Shown here: positions 8,682 to 18,230 of the stretch, one piece after another
Numbering within the stretch: position 1 is the stretch's first letter
Layout of the letters: each line of letters opens with the position of its first letter
Assembly (NCBI GenBank): GCA_025358025.1
Contig: JANYKW010000088.1
Span: 19,842-83,841 of the forward strand
DNA length: 64,000 nt
DNA from: Bacteroidia bacterium
GTDB taxonomy: Bacteria > Bacteroidota > Bacteroidia > Bacteroidales > Prolixibacteraceae
Direction: 5' to 3'
Program-made: the position numbers and the translations under genes
Notes under the pieces: generated by a model
The model's database searches: none
Seen by the model: only the letters and a program-made list of their open reading frames with translations
Told to the model about the DNA's origin: nothing

Positions 8682-9384
8682 TTGAACCACCGCTCGAACT
8701 GTCGGAGTCACGTGAGCCGGGATTTCCGGTTACGGTGATATCTGATCCACTGCTGGCATGTGCCTTAATCTCTTTGGTTACATGAACATCCAAATTGGAA
8801 CCGCTCGATGCGGAAGCCTCTCCTTTTTCGGCTACCAGTTGGGATGCATTCAATTCAGAACCGCTTGAACTTTCAGCTTTAATAGCCATGGAAGTTCCGC
8901 TAACAGTCAATTCACTGCCGCTGCTTGAATCTGCCGTTACCATGCTGCAATTTACTTCCATGGTTACTTCCGATCCGCTGGAAGAGGAAACGGTCAAGTT
9001 TTCAGCGTTAATCTTATTCACCGTTTTAACCTCAGAACCGGAACTGGCAGTGATGGAATTCAGCTGTTTGACGGTTACGTATACCTTCATTGTTTTTGTA
9101 TGGCTAACACCCTCCTCAAGATATATTTTGAGTTTCCCGCCTTCTACTTCCGTTTTTAGTATCTCCAGGATATTCTCGTCAACTTCGACGACTACTTTTT
9201 CAAGATTATCCTGCGTGAGAATCAATTCAATTCCTGTACTTACTGATATCTTATCAAAACCGGAAATATTTCGTTCCTGTTTAACAACTTTCCCATTTCC
9301 ATGGATATGGGCGATACATGAAACAGCAGTCAGCGAAAATACTACCAACCATAAAGCCATCAGGTTGTACAAATGTTTTTTCAT
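8668..9384 (-). CDS. DUF2807 (head GIN domain) lipoprotein
   Basis: A 238-residue exported lipoprotein: signal peptide MKKHLYNLMALWLVVFSLTA and lipobox around AVSC (Cys23 counted from this start), followed by a DUF2807 domain, a right-handed beta-helix/adhesin-like repeat fold of unknown role that is common in Bacteroidota. The repeat character is clear, with SSGSE/SSSGS motifs recurring about every 18-20 residues (for example SSGSEVKTV, SSSGSEVTM, SSSGSELTV, SSSGSELNA, SSGSNLDV, SSGSDITV). A start 8 codons earlier (ATG 9408) is also open, but ATG 9384 gives a clean signal peptide. It converges with tetR and shares its terminator. Confidence 0.88.
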   Translation of the reverse strand: MKKHLYNLMALWLVVFSLTAVSCIAHIHGNGKVVKQERNISGFDKISVSTGIELILTQDNLEKVVVEVDENILEILKTEVEGGKLKIYLEEGVSHTKTMKVYVTVKQLNSITASSGSEVKTVNKINAENLTVSSSSGSEVTMEVNCSMVTADSSSGSELTVSGTSMAIKAESSSGSELNASQLVAEKGEASASSGSNLDVHVTKEIKAHASSGSDITVTGNPGSRDSDSSSGGSIRFK

Positions 9385-9462
9385 AACAAGGAATTTTAGG
9401 TGATACATTTTTAGTGTTTTACAATAAGACGCAGGAAATTCAAAATCGTTACAGTGTAAAAC

Positions 9463-9494
9463 AAAAAAACGACCCGGATGTAAACATCGGGTCG
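9463..9494 (-). terminator. Rho-independent terminator after tatA
   Basis: On the minus strand CGACCC...GGGTCG (arms 9489-9494 and 9470-9475 in plus coordinates) is followed by a run of seven T (the A-run at 9463-9469 on the plus strand). It sits directly downstream of the tatA stop. Confidence 0.88.
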
Positions 9495-9517
9495 CTGTAT
9501 AATTTCGTATCCTTGAA

Positions 9518-9733
9518 TTATTGTTTCAGGGGTTCGTTTTTCTTTTCTTCTGTTGCATCGGGAGGCGTTGGGGTTCCATCATCCTCTTTCATGGCTTTCT
9601 TGAATTCTTTCATTCCTTTACCGAGGCCACCCATCAATTCCGGTATTTTCTTACCTCCGAATAATAGCAGCAGGGCCGCAATGATTAATATTACATGCGC
9701 ACCACTTAATACACCCAATATAAATAAGTTCAT
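9518..9733 (-). CDS. tatA: Twin-arginine translocase subunit TatA/E
   Basis: A 71-residue protein with one N-terminal transmembrane helix (HVILIIAALLLLFGGKKIPEL), the conserved FGGKKIPEL hinge, an amphipathic helix (GGLGKGMKEFKKAMKED) and an acidic, Pro-rich tail, all typical of TatA/TatE. With TatC (not in this window) it forms the pore that exports folded proteins carrying an RR signal. Such clients are abundant here: the aldo/keto reductase at 33178 and four Gfo/Idh/MocA proteins at 53783-62052 have RR signals. It has its own promoter and terminator and is therefore monocistronic. Confidence 0.95.
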   Translation of the reverse strand: MNLFILGVLSGAHVILIIAALLLLFGGKKIPELMGGLGKGMKEFKKAMKEDDGTPTPPDATEEKKNEPLKQ

Positions 9734-9757
9734 AGCGTCCTGTTTTTAGTGTTGTTG

Positions 9758-9765
9758 CAAAGATA
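9758..9765 (-). promoter_or_regulatory. -7 element of tatA promoter
   Basis: Minus strand TATCTTTG, a perfect match to the Bacteroidetes -7 consensus TAnnTTTG, 25 bp upstream of the tatA start. The -33 element is not clear. Confidence 0.6.
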
Positions 9766-9793
9766 GCAATCTTTTTAATCCAATATTCCCTGT

Positions 9794-11119
9794 TTACCTA
9801 AATAATTTCAAGATATCATTCCCGTTGGCAAAAAGCAAAAGGGAAAAAAGCAGCACCATACCGGCAATCTGTGCATATTCCAGGAATTTGTCACTTGGCT
9901 TCCTCCGGGTGATAATTTCATACAACAAAAACAATACATGACCTCCATCCAGAGCTGGAATTGGCAGGATATTCATAACGGCCAGAATGATGGAAAGGAA
10001 GGCTGTCAGGTTCCAGAAAGATTCCCAGTCCCAGGCATCGGGAAAGATATTTCCAATCGCTATAAATCCGCCCAAGGATTCATAAGCCTTCGTTTGCGGA
10101 GAGAAAAGTAATTTGAATTGTTTGAGGTAATCTCCGATAGCCCTGTAACCTTTCGAAATTCCAGCAGGAATGGATTCCAGAAAACTGTATTTTATGGTTT
10201 TGTACTCAAAGACTCCTTCCAGGTCATAGGCGCGCTGGATACCAATCAGTCCGGATGCACCTATCCTTACCTTACGCGAAGAGATAACTCCTTTATGTTT
10301 GTATTCAACATGGATCTCCATATCTTTGGAGAGCGCAAGTTTGTCAATAAATTCGTCGTAAAAACGAAATTTCATGCTGTCAACAGAAAGAATTTCGTCA
10401 CCCAGCTCAAAACCTGCATCCCTGGCTGGGGATTGTTTGGAAAAAGCAGTAATTTTACAGGAAAATGGCACACGCAGGGAAAGTATATTCCTGTCTGTCA
10501 ATAATTTGGGAATAACTTCCTTTTTAATTTCCAACGTCAGCCTTTGAGAATCACGCTGTACTTCAATGGTATGGGCATCATCCAGAACGATCGTAGGTAT
10601 AATTTTGGTGAAACTTTCTACCACTTTACCATCTACTGAAATAATTTTATCCCCGTTTTGGAGTCCGATTTCGCGACCTGTCTCTGAGACTACAATTCCG
10701 TATTTGGCGTTCTGATTCGGAAGATATTCTTCCCCCCAGGTGAACAGGATCAAGGCGTAAAGCACAAGAGCCAGGATAAGGTTGAATAACACACCACCAA
10801 TCATGATAAGCAATCGTTGCCAGGTTGGTTTAGCCCTGAATTCCCAGGGCTGGGCGGGCAATTTCATCTGTTCCTTGTCCATAGATTCGTCAATCATCCC
10901 TGAAATTTTGACATAACCTCCCAATGGCAACCATCCAATACCATATTCAGTTTCGCCTTTTTGCATCTTGAAGAGTGAGAACCATGGATCAAAAAACAGG
11001 TAGAATTTTTCTACCCTGCAACGGAAAAGTTTGGCGAACAGAAAGTGTCCGAATTCATGCAGAATTACCAGTATGGAGAGGCTCAACAGAAGTTGAGCGG
11101 CTTTGATCAATATTACCAT
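9794..11119 (-). CDS. rseP: RIP metalloprotease RseP (site-2 protease)
   Basis: A 441-residue polytopic inner-membrane zinc protease of the S2P/M50B family, which cuts transmembrane substrates such as anti-sigma factors or remnant signal peptides. The zinc motif HEFGH is at residues 21-25 in the first membrane helix, and the third ligand is in the C-terminal motif NILPIPALDGGHV. Two PDZ-like regions lie between (about 120-200 and 205-290), for example GLQNGDKIISVDGK and AGFELGDEILSVD. Length is typical of the tandem-PDZ form. It is downstream of dxr with a 12-bp gap, the usual dxr-rseP arrangement of Bacteroidota. Confidence 0.96.
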   Translation of the reverse strand: MVILIKAAQLLLSLSILVILHEFGHFLFAKLFRCRVEKFYLFFDPWFSLFKMQKGETEYGIGWLPLGGYVKISGMIDESMDKEQMKLPAQPWEFRAKPTWQRLLIMIGGVLFNLILALVLYALILFTWGEEYLPNQNAKYGIVVSETGREIGLQNGDKIISVDGKVVESFTKIIPTIVLDDAHTIEVQRDSQRLTLEIKKEVIPKLLTDRNILSLRVPFSCKITAFSKQSPARDAGFELGDEILSVDSMKFRFYDEFIDKLALSKDMEIHVEYKHKGVISSRKVRIGASGLIGIQRAYDLEGVFEYKTIKYSFLESIPAGISKGYRAIGDYLKQFKLLFSPQTKAYESLGGFIAIGNIFPDAWDWESFWNLTAFLSIILAVMNILPIPALDGGHVLFLLYEIITRRKPSDKFLEYAQIAGMVLLFSLLLFANGNDILKLFR

Positions 11120-11131
11120 CTTAAAATTTGT

Positions 11132-12292
11132 TTATTCGTTTACCTGCCGGATGATTTCCTCCGCATAAGCCCGGGCAGTTTTGTCAGATTCTACATAATC
11201 ATCCAGTTCCGGATGATTAATAAATTGAATTCTCTCCATGACCTGCTCGTTGATTTTAGCAATATCCGTAAAAGAAATTTTTTCGGATAAAAATGCTTTA
11301 ACAGTAACCTCATTGGCGGCATTTAGCACGCAAGCCAGGTTACCTCCTTTGTACAGTGCCTCATAAGAGAGTACAAGGTTACGAAAATTTTTTGTATCAG
11401 GCGTGGTAAAAGTGAAGGTTGAGCAATCGGAGAAATTAAATCTGGCAAATAAATTTCTGAGTCGGACAGGAAATCCAAGGGCAAATTGTATGGGCAACCG
11501 CATATCGGGAAGTCCCAATTGCGCCTTGATGGATCCATCGCAAAACTGCACCATGGAGTGAATGATACTCTGCGGATGAATAACTACCTCTATCTGTTCA
11601 GGCTTCAGTCCAAAAAGCCACTTTGCTTCGATTACTTCAAATCCTTTGTTCATCAAAGTTGCCGAATCGATGGTAATTTTTGAACCCATATCCCAGTTGG
11701 GATGTTTCAAAGCCTCTTTTACCGTCACTTTTGCCAGCTGTTCGGCTGATTTTCCATGAAAGGGTCCACCAGAACAAGTCAGTATGATTTTTTCAACCGC
11801 ATCGTCCGCTTCACCAACCAAACATTGGAAGATGGCAGAGTGTTCAGAATCTATCGGCAAAATTTCTACCCTGTTTTCAATTGCCAGCCGGGTGATCAGA
11901 TCGCCGGCAACGACCAGTGTCTCCTTGTTGGCCAGGGCAATCTGCTTCCCCGCTTTTACCGCGCGAATCGTCGGCAGCAATCCAGCATAACCTACCATGG
12001 CAGTAACGACCGTATCAATGGAACCCATGTCAACTACCTGAGCAATCGCTTCACAACCGGCATATACTTTAATTGGGAAGGATGAGAGTGCCTCTTTTAC
12101 CTGTGAATATTTCTCTTCATTGCTGATAATGACGACATTTGGCATATACTTCACGGCTTGTTGTATCAGCAGATCGACATTGTTGTTGGCTGTTAGCACT
12201 TCAACTGAGAAAAGATCGGGATTGGATCCAATGACTTCCAGTGTCTGCTGACCAATTGAGCCTGTTGAGCCAAGCAGTGCAATTTTCTTCAT
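11132..12292 (-). CDS. dxr: 1-deoxy-D-xylulose 5-phosphate reductoisomerase
   Basis: A 386-residue enzyme of the MEP isoprenoid pathway that converts DXP to 2-C-methylerythritol 4-phosphate with NADPH. The N-terminal nucleotide motif is LLGSTGSIGQQT and the metal/substrate motif is LPIDSEHSAIFQ. The C-terminal part has LNAANEVTV. ATG 12292 (MKKIALLG) is chosen over the longer frame from 12346, which would overlap the end of the M23 gene and add 18 unrelated residues. It lies 13 bp downstream of the M23 peptidase gene and 12 bp upstream of rseP. Confidence 0.97.
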   Translation of the reverse strand: MKKIALLGSTGSIGQQTLEVIGSNPDLFSVEVLTANNNVDLLIQQAVKYMPNVVIISNEEKYSQVKEALSSFPIKVYAGCEAIAQVVDMGSIDTVVTAMVGYAGLLPTIRAVKAGKQIALANKETLVVAGDLITRLAIENRVEILPIDSEHSAIFQCLVGEADDAVEKIILTCSGGPFHGKSAEQLAKVTVKEALKHPNWDMGSKITIDSATLMNKGFEVIEAKWLFGLKPEQIEVVIHPQSIIHSMVQFCDGSIKAQLGLPDMRLPIQFALGFPVRLRNLFARFNFSDCSTFTFTTPDTKNFRNLVLSYEALYKGGNLACVLNAANEVTVKAFLSEKISFTDIAKINEQVMERIQFINHPELDDYVESDKTARAYAEEIIRQVNE

Positions 12293-12305
12293 GGGGTAGT
12301 GGGAG

Positions 12306-13169
12306 TTAAAAACTAATGTAATCTTCAGGATTGATGGGATTGCCATTCACCCATAATTCGAAATGAAGGTGCGGGCCGGTAGTCTCTTTACCCGTATTTC
12401 CCATAATGGCTATGACCTCTCCCGCTTTCACCTTGTCTCCCTGTTTTTTAAGCAGTTCGGCATTGTGCTTGTAACAGGTAACAATATTCTGATCATGCTG
12501 AATCATGATGACATAACCCGTCTCCATGGTCCATTCTGAAAATAGGACTGTTCCATCCAGAACGGAGGAAATTCTCGAATTTTGTTTTGATACAATATCC
12601 ACTCCGTAATGTCCTGACGAGATATCCTGTTTCCCGGTCACCATTCCTTTGAGGGGTGAGAAGAAGAGCAAGCTAGCCAAACCGCTTTTCCTTGAACTGC
12701 CCGGTGCAAGTCGCAGGTTGAATTGCTCCTGATCAAGCTCGTCCTTGAAAAGGCTATCCTGGTTTATCCTTCTCAAATCATGTAGGTTAGGACGAACGAT
12801 AGAGTCTCTTCGTGAGATTGTATCCAACCTGTTTTCTCCTCCTAACATGGCGCGCATATCATTAAAATAGCGGTCGTACAGGTTTATTTTTTGTTCAAGT
12901 GAATCCGTTACCAACGCATTTTGAATTAACTCCTGCCGTAACTTACCGGAAGGATATCCCGGGATGTACTCCCGCAAGGGTGTAAAAGCGATCAAAATGG
13001 TTACTGCGATGATAATTGAAACAATGGCTGCGACCAGTCCCAGCAACAAAGTGCGGGCGTTGAACCTGATTTGTTTAATAATATGCAGGTTGAGGTCGTT
13101 GAAAATGACGATTCGATAAGGATTCTGAAACAGCTTTTTCAACTTGTCTCTCTTTCTTTCTGCCGGCAT
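12306..13169 (-). CDS. M23 family metallopeptidase, membrane-anchored
   Basis: A 287-residue protein: short cytoplasmic N-terminus rich in Lys/Arg, a transmembrane helix at about residues 40-65 (LLLGLVAAIVSIIIAVTILIAF), a periplasmic linker with coiled-coil character, and a C-terminal LytM/M23 domain. The zinc ligands are visible as GHYGVDI (HxxxD) and GPHLHFELW (HxH). It is probably a murein endopeptidase or a divisome/envelope regulator of the LytM type. A GTG at 13202 extends the frame, but ATG 13169 (MPAERKRDK) is the better start. It is the first gene of the M23-dxr-rseP operon. Confidence 0.92.
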   Translation of the reverse strand: MPAERKRDKLKKLFQNPYRIVIFNDLNLHIIKQIRFNARTLLLGLVAAIVSIIIAVTILIAFTPLREYIPGYPSGKLRQELIQNALVTDSLEQKINLYDRYFNDMRAMLGGENRLDTISRRDSIVRPNLHDLRRINQDSLFKDELDQEQFNLRLAPGSSRKSGLASLLFFSPLKGMVTGKQDISSGHYGVDIVSKQNSRISSVLDGTVLFSEWTMETGYVIMIQHDQNIVTCYKHNAELLKKQGDKVKAGEVIAIMGNTGKETTGPHLHFELWVNGNPINPEDYISF

Positions 13170-13191
13170 GGATAGCGTTTTCTTGAAAATC

Positions 13192-13199
13192 CAAACATA
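13192..13199 (-). promoter_or_regulatory. -7 element for M23-dxr-rseP operon
   Basis: Minus strand TATGTTTG (TAnnTTTG), 23 bp upstream of the chosen ATG. It is divergent from, and about 45 bp away from, the tRNA-Met promoter. Confidence 0.5.
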
Positions 13200-13220
13200 C
13201 ACAAAAAACTTGCATCTTTA

Positions 13221-13250
13221 TTGCAAAATCAGAAAATTTGACTATCTTTG
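13221..13250 (+). promoter_or_regulatory. Promoter of initiator tRNA-Met
   Basis: A -33 TTG at 13221-13223 and a -7 TATCTTTG at 13243-13250, with the 22-bp offset usual for Bacteroidetes promoters, about 40 bp upstream of the tRNA. Confidence 0.65.
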
Positions 13251-13289
13251 TACCCACAAAACCGACACAGCTGGTTTTAAAAAATATAC

Positions 13290-13362
<73 letters not shown>

Positions 13363-13370
13363 CTAGAGGT

Positions 13371-13400
13371 CCCTGTAAGCAAATTGTTTACAGGGATTTT
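13371..13400 (+). terminator. Terminator of tRNA-fMet
   Basis: CCCTGTAA (13371-13378) pairs with TTACAGGG (13388-13395) around a 9-nt loop and is followed by ATTTTG. Confidence 0.75.
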
Positions 13401-13477
13401 GCTTTGTATTCCAATTCCCTGACATTTGAATTTGGTTTTCCGTTTTTTCATCCCCGGAAGATGGACAACCCGCAACC

Positions 13478-14041
13478 TTAATTCCCTAAATGTTCAATCA
13501 GGATCTTCACTCCGATTCCAAGAAGGATGATTCCTCCCAGCAGCTCAACTTTGGGACCCAGTTTGCCGCCAACATCCTTCCCGATCCGAATGCCTAACAT
13601 CGAAAAAAAGAAGGTTACAGCGCCAATAATTACTGCACCCCCGAAAATTTTCTCGGTTTCAGCCAGGGCATAGGAAAACCCCACAACGAGCGCATCGATA
13701 CTTGTGGCAAGGGAGAGGGTTGCAATGTGACGAAAGGAGTAGATATTTGATTCCTTTTTGTCGGTGGACATGGTTGCTCCATCGTAGATCATTTTTCCTC
13801 CGAGGTAGGCGAGTAAGACAAAGGCGATCCAATGGTCAGCACTTTCAACATAGATTTTAATGCCGGTACCCATCCACCAGCCAACGACCGGAAGAATGCC
13901 TTGAAAAGTGGCAAATGCCAATGCAATTTTAACGGCGTGTGCAAACGAAACTTTCTGTTCTGCCAAACCGCAGCTGATTGAAACAGCAAAAGAGTCCATG
14001 GAGAGGCCGATGGCCAGAACAAAGATGGTAAGAAGATCCAT
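13478..14041 (-). CDS. mntP: Manganese efflux pump MntP
   Basis: A 187-residue six-helix membrane protein of the MntP family (two DUF204 repeats), which exports Mn(II). The repeat signatures are AIGLSMDSFAVSISCG (residues about 10-25) and the second-half SLATSIDALVVGFSYAL, each with the conserved aspartate in the helix. Length and topology are normal. It is a single gene with its own promoter (TATCTTTG at 14060-14067). No yybP-ykoY-like manganese riboswitch is seen in the 60-bp leader. Confidence 0.95.
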   Translation of the reverse strand: MDLLTIFVLAIGLSMDSFAVSISCGLAEQKVSFAHAVKIALAFATFQGILPVVGWWMGTGIKIYVESADHWIAFVLLAYLGGKMIYDGATMSTDKKESNIYSFRHIATLSLATSIDALVVGFSYALAETEKIFGGAVIIGAVTFFFSMLGIRIGKDVGGKLGPKVELLGGIILLGIGVKILIEHLGN

Positions 14042-14059
14042 GTATCGGGATTATTTCCG

Positions 14060-14067
14060 CAAAGATA
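14060..14067 (-). promoter_or_regulatory. -7 element of mntP promoter
   Basis: Minus strand TATCTTTG, 18 bp upstream of the mntP ATG. Confidence 0.55.
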
Positions 14068-14103
14068 ACAATCCTTTGAAAATGTAACTTTCTGTTTTGG
14101 GGG

Positions 14104-14141
14104 GATAAAAAAACAGAGCTACCGGTACACCGACAGCTCTG
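14104..14141 (-). terminator. Terminator after groEL
   Basis: On the minus strand CAGAGCT (14141-14135) pairs with AGCTCTG (14120-14114), with an inner CGGT/ACCG pairing, and is followed by TTTTTTAT. Confidence 0.82.
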
Positions 14142-14180
14142 AAATGTGGCCAAAGGGCCTATATATTGGGAAGGTATTGA

Positions 14181-15827
<1,647 letters not shown>

Positions 15828-15849
15828 TTATGTGTTGACAATAATTTAA

Positions 15850-16128
15850 TTATACGATGAAAAGAACATCTGTCTGGTTGACGAGAAGGTAATCTTTACC
15901 ATCAATGGAGAGTTCTGTACCGGAGTACTTTCCAAAGAAGACCACATCTCCGACTTTTACTTCCATTACTTCGTCCTTTTTTGCGCTCCCAACCAAAACA
16001 ACCTTCCCGGAGAGTGGCTTTTCTTTTGCTGAATCAGGAATAATAATGCCACCAGCTGTTTTTTTCTCTGCTTCCTGCGGCTCAATCAATACTTTGCCTG
16101 CAAGGATTTTACCTTTAAGTTCTGCCAT
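15850..16128 (-). CDS. groES: Co-chaperonin GroES
   Basis: A 92-residue lid subunit of the GroEL chamber. Conserved features: KVLIEPQEAEKKTAGGIIIPD (mobile loop region), GDVVFFGKYSGTEL and the terminal DVLFIV. It is the first gene of groESL. I see no CIRCE inverted repeat (TTAGCACTC-N9-GAGTGCTAA) in the 293-bp upstream gap, so heat control is probably not through HrcA at this locus. A possible -7 (TAATTTTG on the minus strand) lies at 16236-16243. Confidence 0.98.
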   Translation of the reverse strand: MAELKGKILAGKVLIEPQEAEKKTAGGIIIPDSAKEKPLSGKVVLVGSAKKDEVMEVKVGDVVFFGKYSGTELSIDGKDYLLVNQTDVLFIV

Positions 16129-16235
16129 TGTAAAAATTTATTTAATAATTATAGGTGAATAATATTTTTTATACTTCATTGCTATCAGATTTTGTGCCAA
16201 ATCAAAAAAAAAGAAATTGCTAACACCTTTTCAGA

Positions 16236-16243
16236 CAAAATTA
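16236..16243 (-). promoter_or_regulatory. Possible -7 element of groESL
   Basis: Minus strand TAATTTTG matches TAnnTTTG, 108 bp upstream of groES. No convincing -33 element was found. Confidence 0.35.
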
Positions 16244-16363
16244 CACCGATAAATAGATGAAAATTAGACTTTCCGTTGTATGTAATTGAAATTCAGCTTT
16301 ATATATCATGAGGTATTTGTCAGTAAATTCTGCCAAGATGACACAAGGCAAATTTTGAATTAC

Positions 16364-16391
16364 AAAAAAACCACTGCTTTGCAGGCAGTGG
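16364..16391 (-). terminator. Terminator after secG
   Basis: Minus strand CCACTGC (16391-16385) pairs with GCAGTGG (16377-16371) and is followed by seven T. It closes the sigma-54 regulator-lptE-TPR-secG run and separates it from groESL. Confidence 0.88.
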
Positions 16392-16421
16392 CAGATCTAT
16401 ATTTGTTCCAATCGCTATTGA

Positions 16422-16766
16422 TTATTTGGTTTTAGCAGTATCTGAACTTTTTTGTGGTACAGACTGCGGAAAAGTAGGTAAAGCATTTGGATCCTGAACA
16501 CCTTGAATTTGCTGTTCGATAGCCGATTTGGCTGTTTCACCCTTCCGATCAATGAATGCAGTAGCAGCAATACATAGAACTACCAAACTTGCTGCAAGAA
16601 TCCAGGTTCCTTTTTCAAGGAAATCTGTTGTTTTGCGAACACCCATAACTTGATTGGAGCTCGAAAATGAGGATGCCAATCCTCCTCCTTTAGAATTTTG
16701 TACCAGAACAAGCAGGACAATCAGGAAACATACAATGAAAATCAGAGCAGTAATAAATGGGTACAT
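16422..16766 (-). CDS. secG: Preprotein translocase subunit SecG
   Basis: A 114-residue inner-membrane protein with two transmembrane helices (about 4-22 and 54-72) joined by the conserved Gly/Ser-rich loop LVLVQNSKGGGLASSFSSSNQ. It is a non-essential partner of SecYE that assists export. The tail after the second helix is polar and Pro/Ser-rich, which is usual in Bacteroidota. It follows the TPR gene by 6 bp and belongs to the conserved run with lptE. Confidence 0.95.
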   Translation of the reverse strand: MYPFITALIFIVCFLIVLLVLVQNSKGGGLASSFSSSNQVMGVRKTTDFLEKGTWILAASLVVLCIAATAFIDRKGETAKSAIEQQIQGVQDPNALPTFPQSVPQKSSDTAKTK

Positions 16767-16772
16767 ATGGGT

Positions 16773-17555
16773 TCAATTAAGCAATTTTTTAATTTCTTCA
16801 ATTTGCTCGGCAAAGTAAACACTTTTTTCGGGAAATTTCAAACTTAACCACATAAAAGAATCTATTGCCTTCTGATAATGACCTTGCTTAAGATATATCC
16901 TTGATAATGTTTCAGTTATAAATTCATCATTTTCATTGTCATCCTCGGCTTTAAACTCAAAACGTGCATATTGAGTGGTTGGAATTTCGGTACGGGATTG
17001 TATTGTTGGATTTACTTTGATGAATTGCTCAATCAAATCAACTTTCTCCTGAGAATTTGTTCCATTTGTTTCAGATTTTACCGGATATGCAAAAGGGCCG
17101 GAGTTTGCACCGGGATGATCTGATTGAGGATGTGGATCATGCTGTTCAAAGCTAAGCAGATCAAAATCGATGATTTCAGTTTCGTTGGGTTCATTGGGCG
17201 AAAGTTCAGTAAATTCTGCATGCATGATCTGGGTCTCTTCGGCAAGTTCAAAAAGGGCAGACTCCGGATTCTTGCTCTCCTGAATTATTAGAGGTCTACT
17301 ACGCTGACCCTGTATGGATTTTGGCTGGAGAAGACGATACAGAACAGTTCTGTCTGTAGCATAAATTGAACAGGTCTTCAAATAGGATGCATAACGAAAG
17401 TTTGCCCGGGCATAAAGATTACAGGTATAAAGAAGCTGAGCAGATTGAAAATAAGGAAATTCATCGACAATCTCCTTTAACTCCCCAATGGTTTGTTCTT
17501 TGAGCAAACCGGGCTTATCCATAAACTGAATCAACTGATCTTTTGTTAATGACAT
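16773..17555 (-). CDS. TPR-containing protein of the lptE-secG cluster
   Basis: A 260-residue soluble protein with no signal peptide. The N-terminal third is helical (LIQFMDKPGLLKEQTIGELKEIVDEFPYFQSAQLLY), the middle is acidic and low-complexity, and the last about 60 residues contain a single tetratricopeptide unit (ETLSRIYLKQGHYQKAIDSFMWLSLKFPE). Homologues are usually found at this place between lptE and secG in Bacteroidota, and their function is not known. A role as a scaffold linked to envelope export would fit but is inference. Confidence 0.85.
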   Translation of the reverse strand: MSLTKDQLIQFMDKPGLLKEQTIGELKEIVDEFPYFQSAQLLYTCNLYARANFRYASYLKTCSIYATDRTVLYRLLQPKSIQGQRSRPLIIQESKNPESALFELAEETQIMHAEFTELSPNEPNETEIIDFDLLSFEQHDPHPQSDHPGANSGPFAYPVKSETNGTNSQEKVDLIEQFIKVNPTIQSRTEIPTTQYARFEFKAEDDNENDEFITETLSRIYLKQGHYQKAIDSFMWLSLKFPEKSVYFAEQIEEIKKLLN

Positions 17556-17693
17556 GACTGGCTATTCTTGTAATTAGCTATTTCAATGCAATGTGTCTAT
17601 ATTTTTCCCGCACGCAAATATATTCTTATCGAACGGTCGCACAGGGCAGCCCCCCATGCCGCCACGCTCCACTCCCAACGCTCAACTTCTTCT

Positions 17694-18230
17694 TTACCAG
17701 TTGGCTACTGATTTATTGAAAATATCCTCAGTCAGCTGTGTTACACATACTTGTACTGCCTCATTTTCGACCTGATTGATTGTCTTTGAACTATCCCAAT
17801 CGAAATAGGCAGAAAAAGTAGTATTGAAATCTTGTTCATGGTCTTTGTTGTTGACAAAAATTACTTTCACCGTTATTGTTAACCTGTTCATCGAAGCATA
17901 ATCCATCCCGGTATCACTCTTTTGGATGGAGAGCGGCCGGACATCATAGCCCGTAATTTCACCTGAAAATTCAAGATCACCTTGATCGGGATGAAGGGAT
18001 AAGCCGGTTTCGTTGACAAATTTATCCTTCATACCTTCCGTGAATGTCTGACTCAGGGTAGGATTGATCACTCTGGACCTGTTCCTGAAATAATCCACAA
18101 ATACGCTTTTAACATCGGGAGAGATAGAAGCGCCGCTCAGGGAGTAACCGATCTTACATCCTGCAGCAGGAAGAAGCAGCAGGGTAATAAGAAACATCTG
18201 AATTCTAAAGCAACGAGAATGAATTTTCAT
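17694..18230 (-). CDS. lptE: LPS assembly lipoprotein LptE-like
   Basis: A 178-residue outer-membrane lipoprotein: signal peptide to residue 24 with lipobox PAAGC (Cys25), then the sequence KIGYSLSGASISPDVKSVFVDYF typical of the Bacteroidota LptE family. In the LptDE complex it would plug the LptD barrel that inserts LPS in the outer membrane. Its ATG overlaps the stop of the sigma-54 regulator by 4 bp (ATGA). The gap to the next gene is 138 bp. Confidence 0.9.
   Translation of the reverse strand: MKIHSRCFRIQMFLITLLLLPAAGCKIGYSLSGASISPDVKSVFVDYFRNRSRVINPTLSQTFTEGMKDKFVNETGLSLHPDQGDLEFSGEITGYDVRPLSIQKSDTGMDYASMNRLTITVKVIFVNNKDHEQDFNTTFSAYFDWDSSKTINQVENEAVQVCVTQLTEDIFNKSVANW

Noticed and set aside
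16180..16199. TGGCAC-like motif upstream of groES that could be a sigma-54 -24 box
   Set aside because: The -12 part at the correct 10-bp distance reads CTGA instead of TTGC, so the spacing and sequence do not fit.
16129..16421. CIRCE or HrcA element before groESL
   Set aside because: No TTAGCACTC-N9-GAGTGCTAA inverted repeat is seen on either strand.
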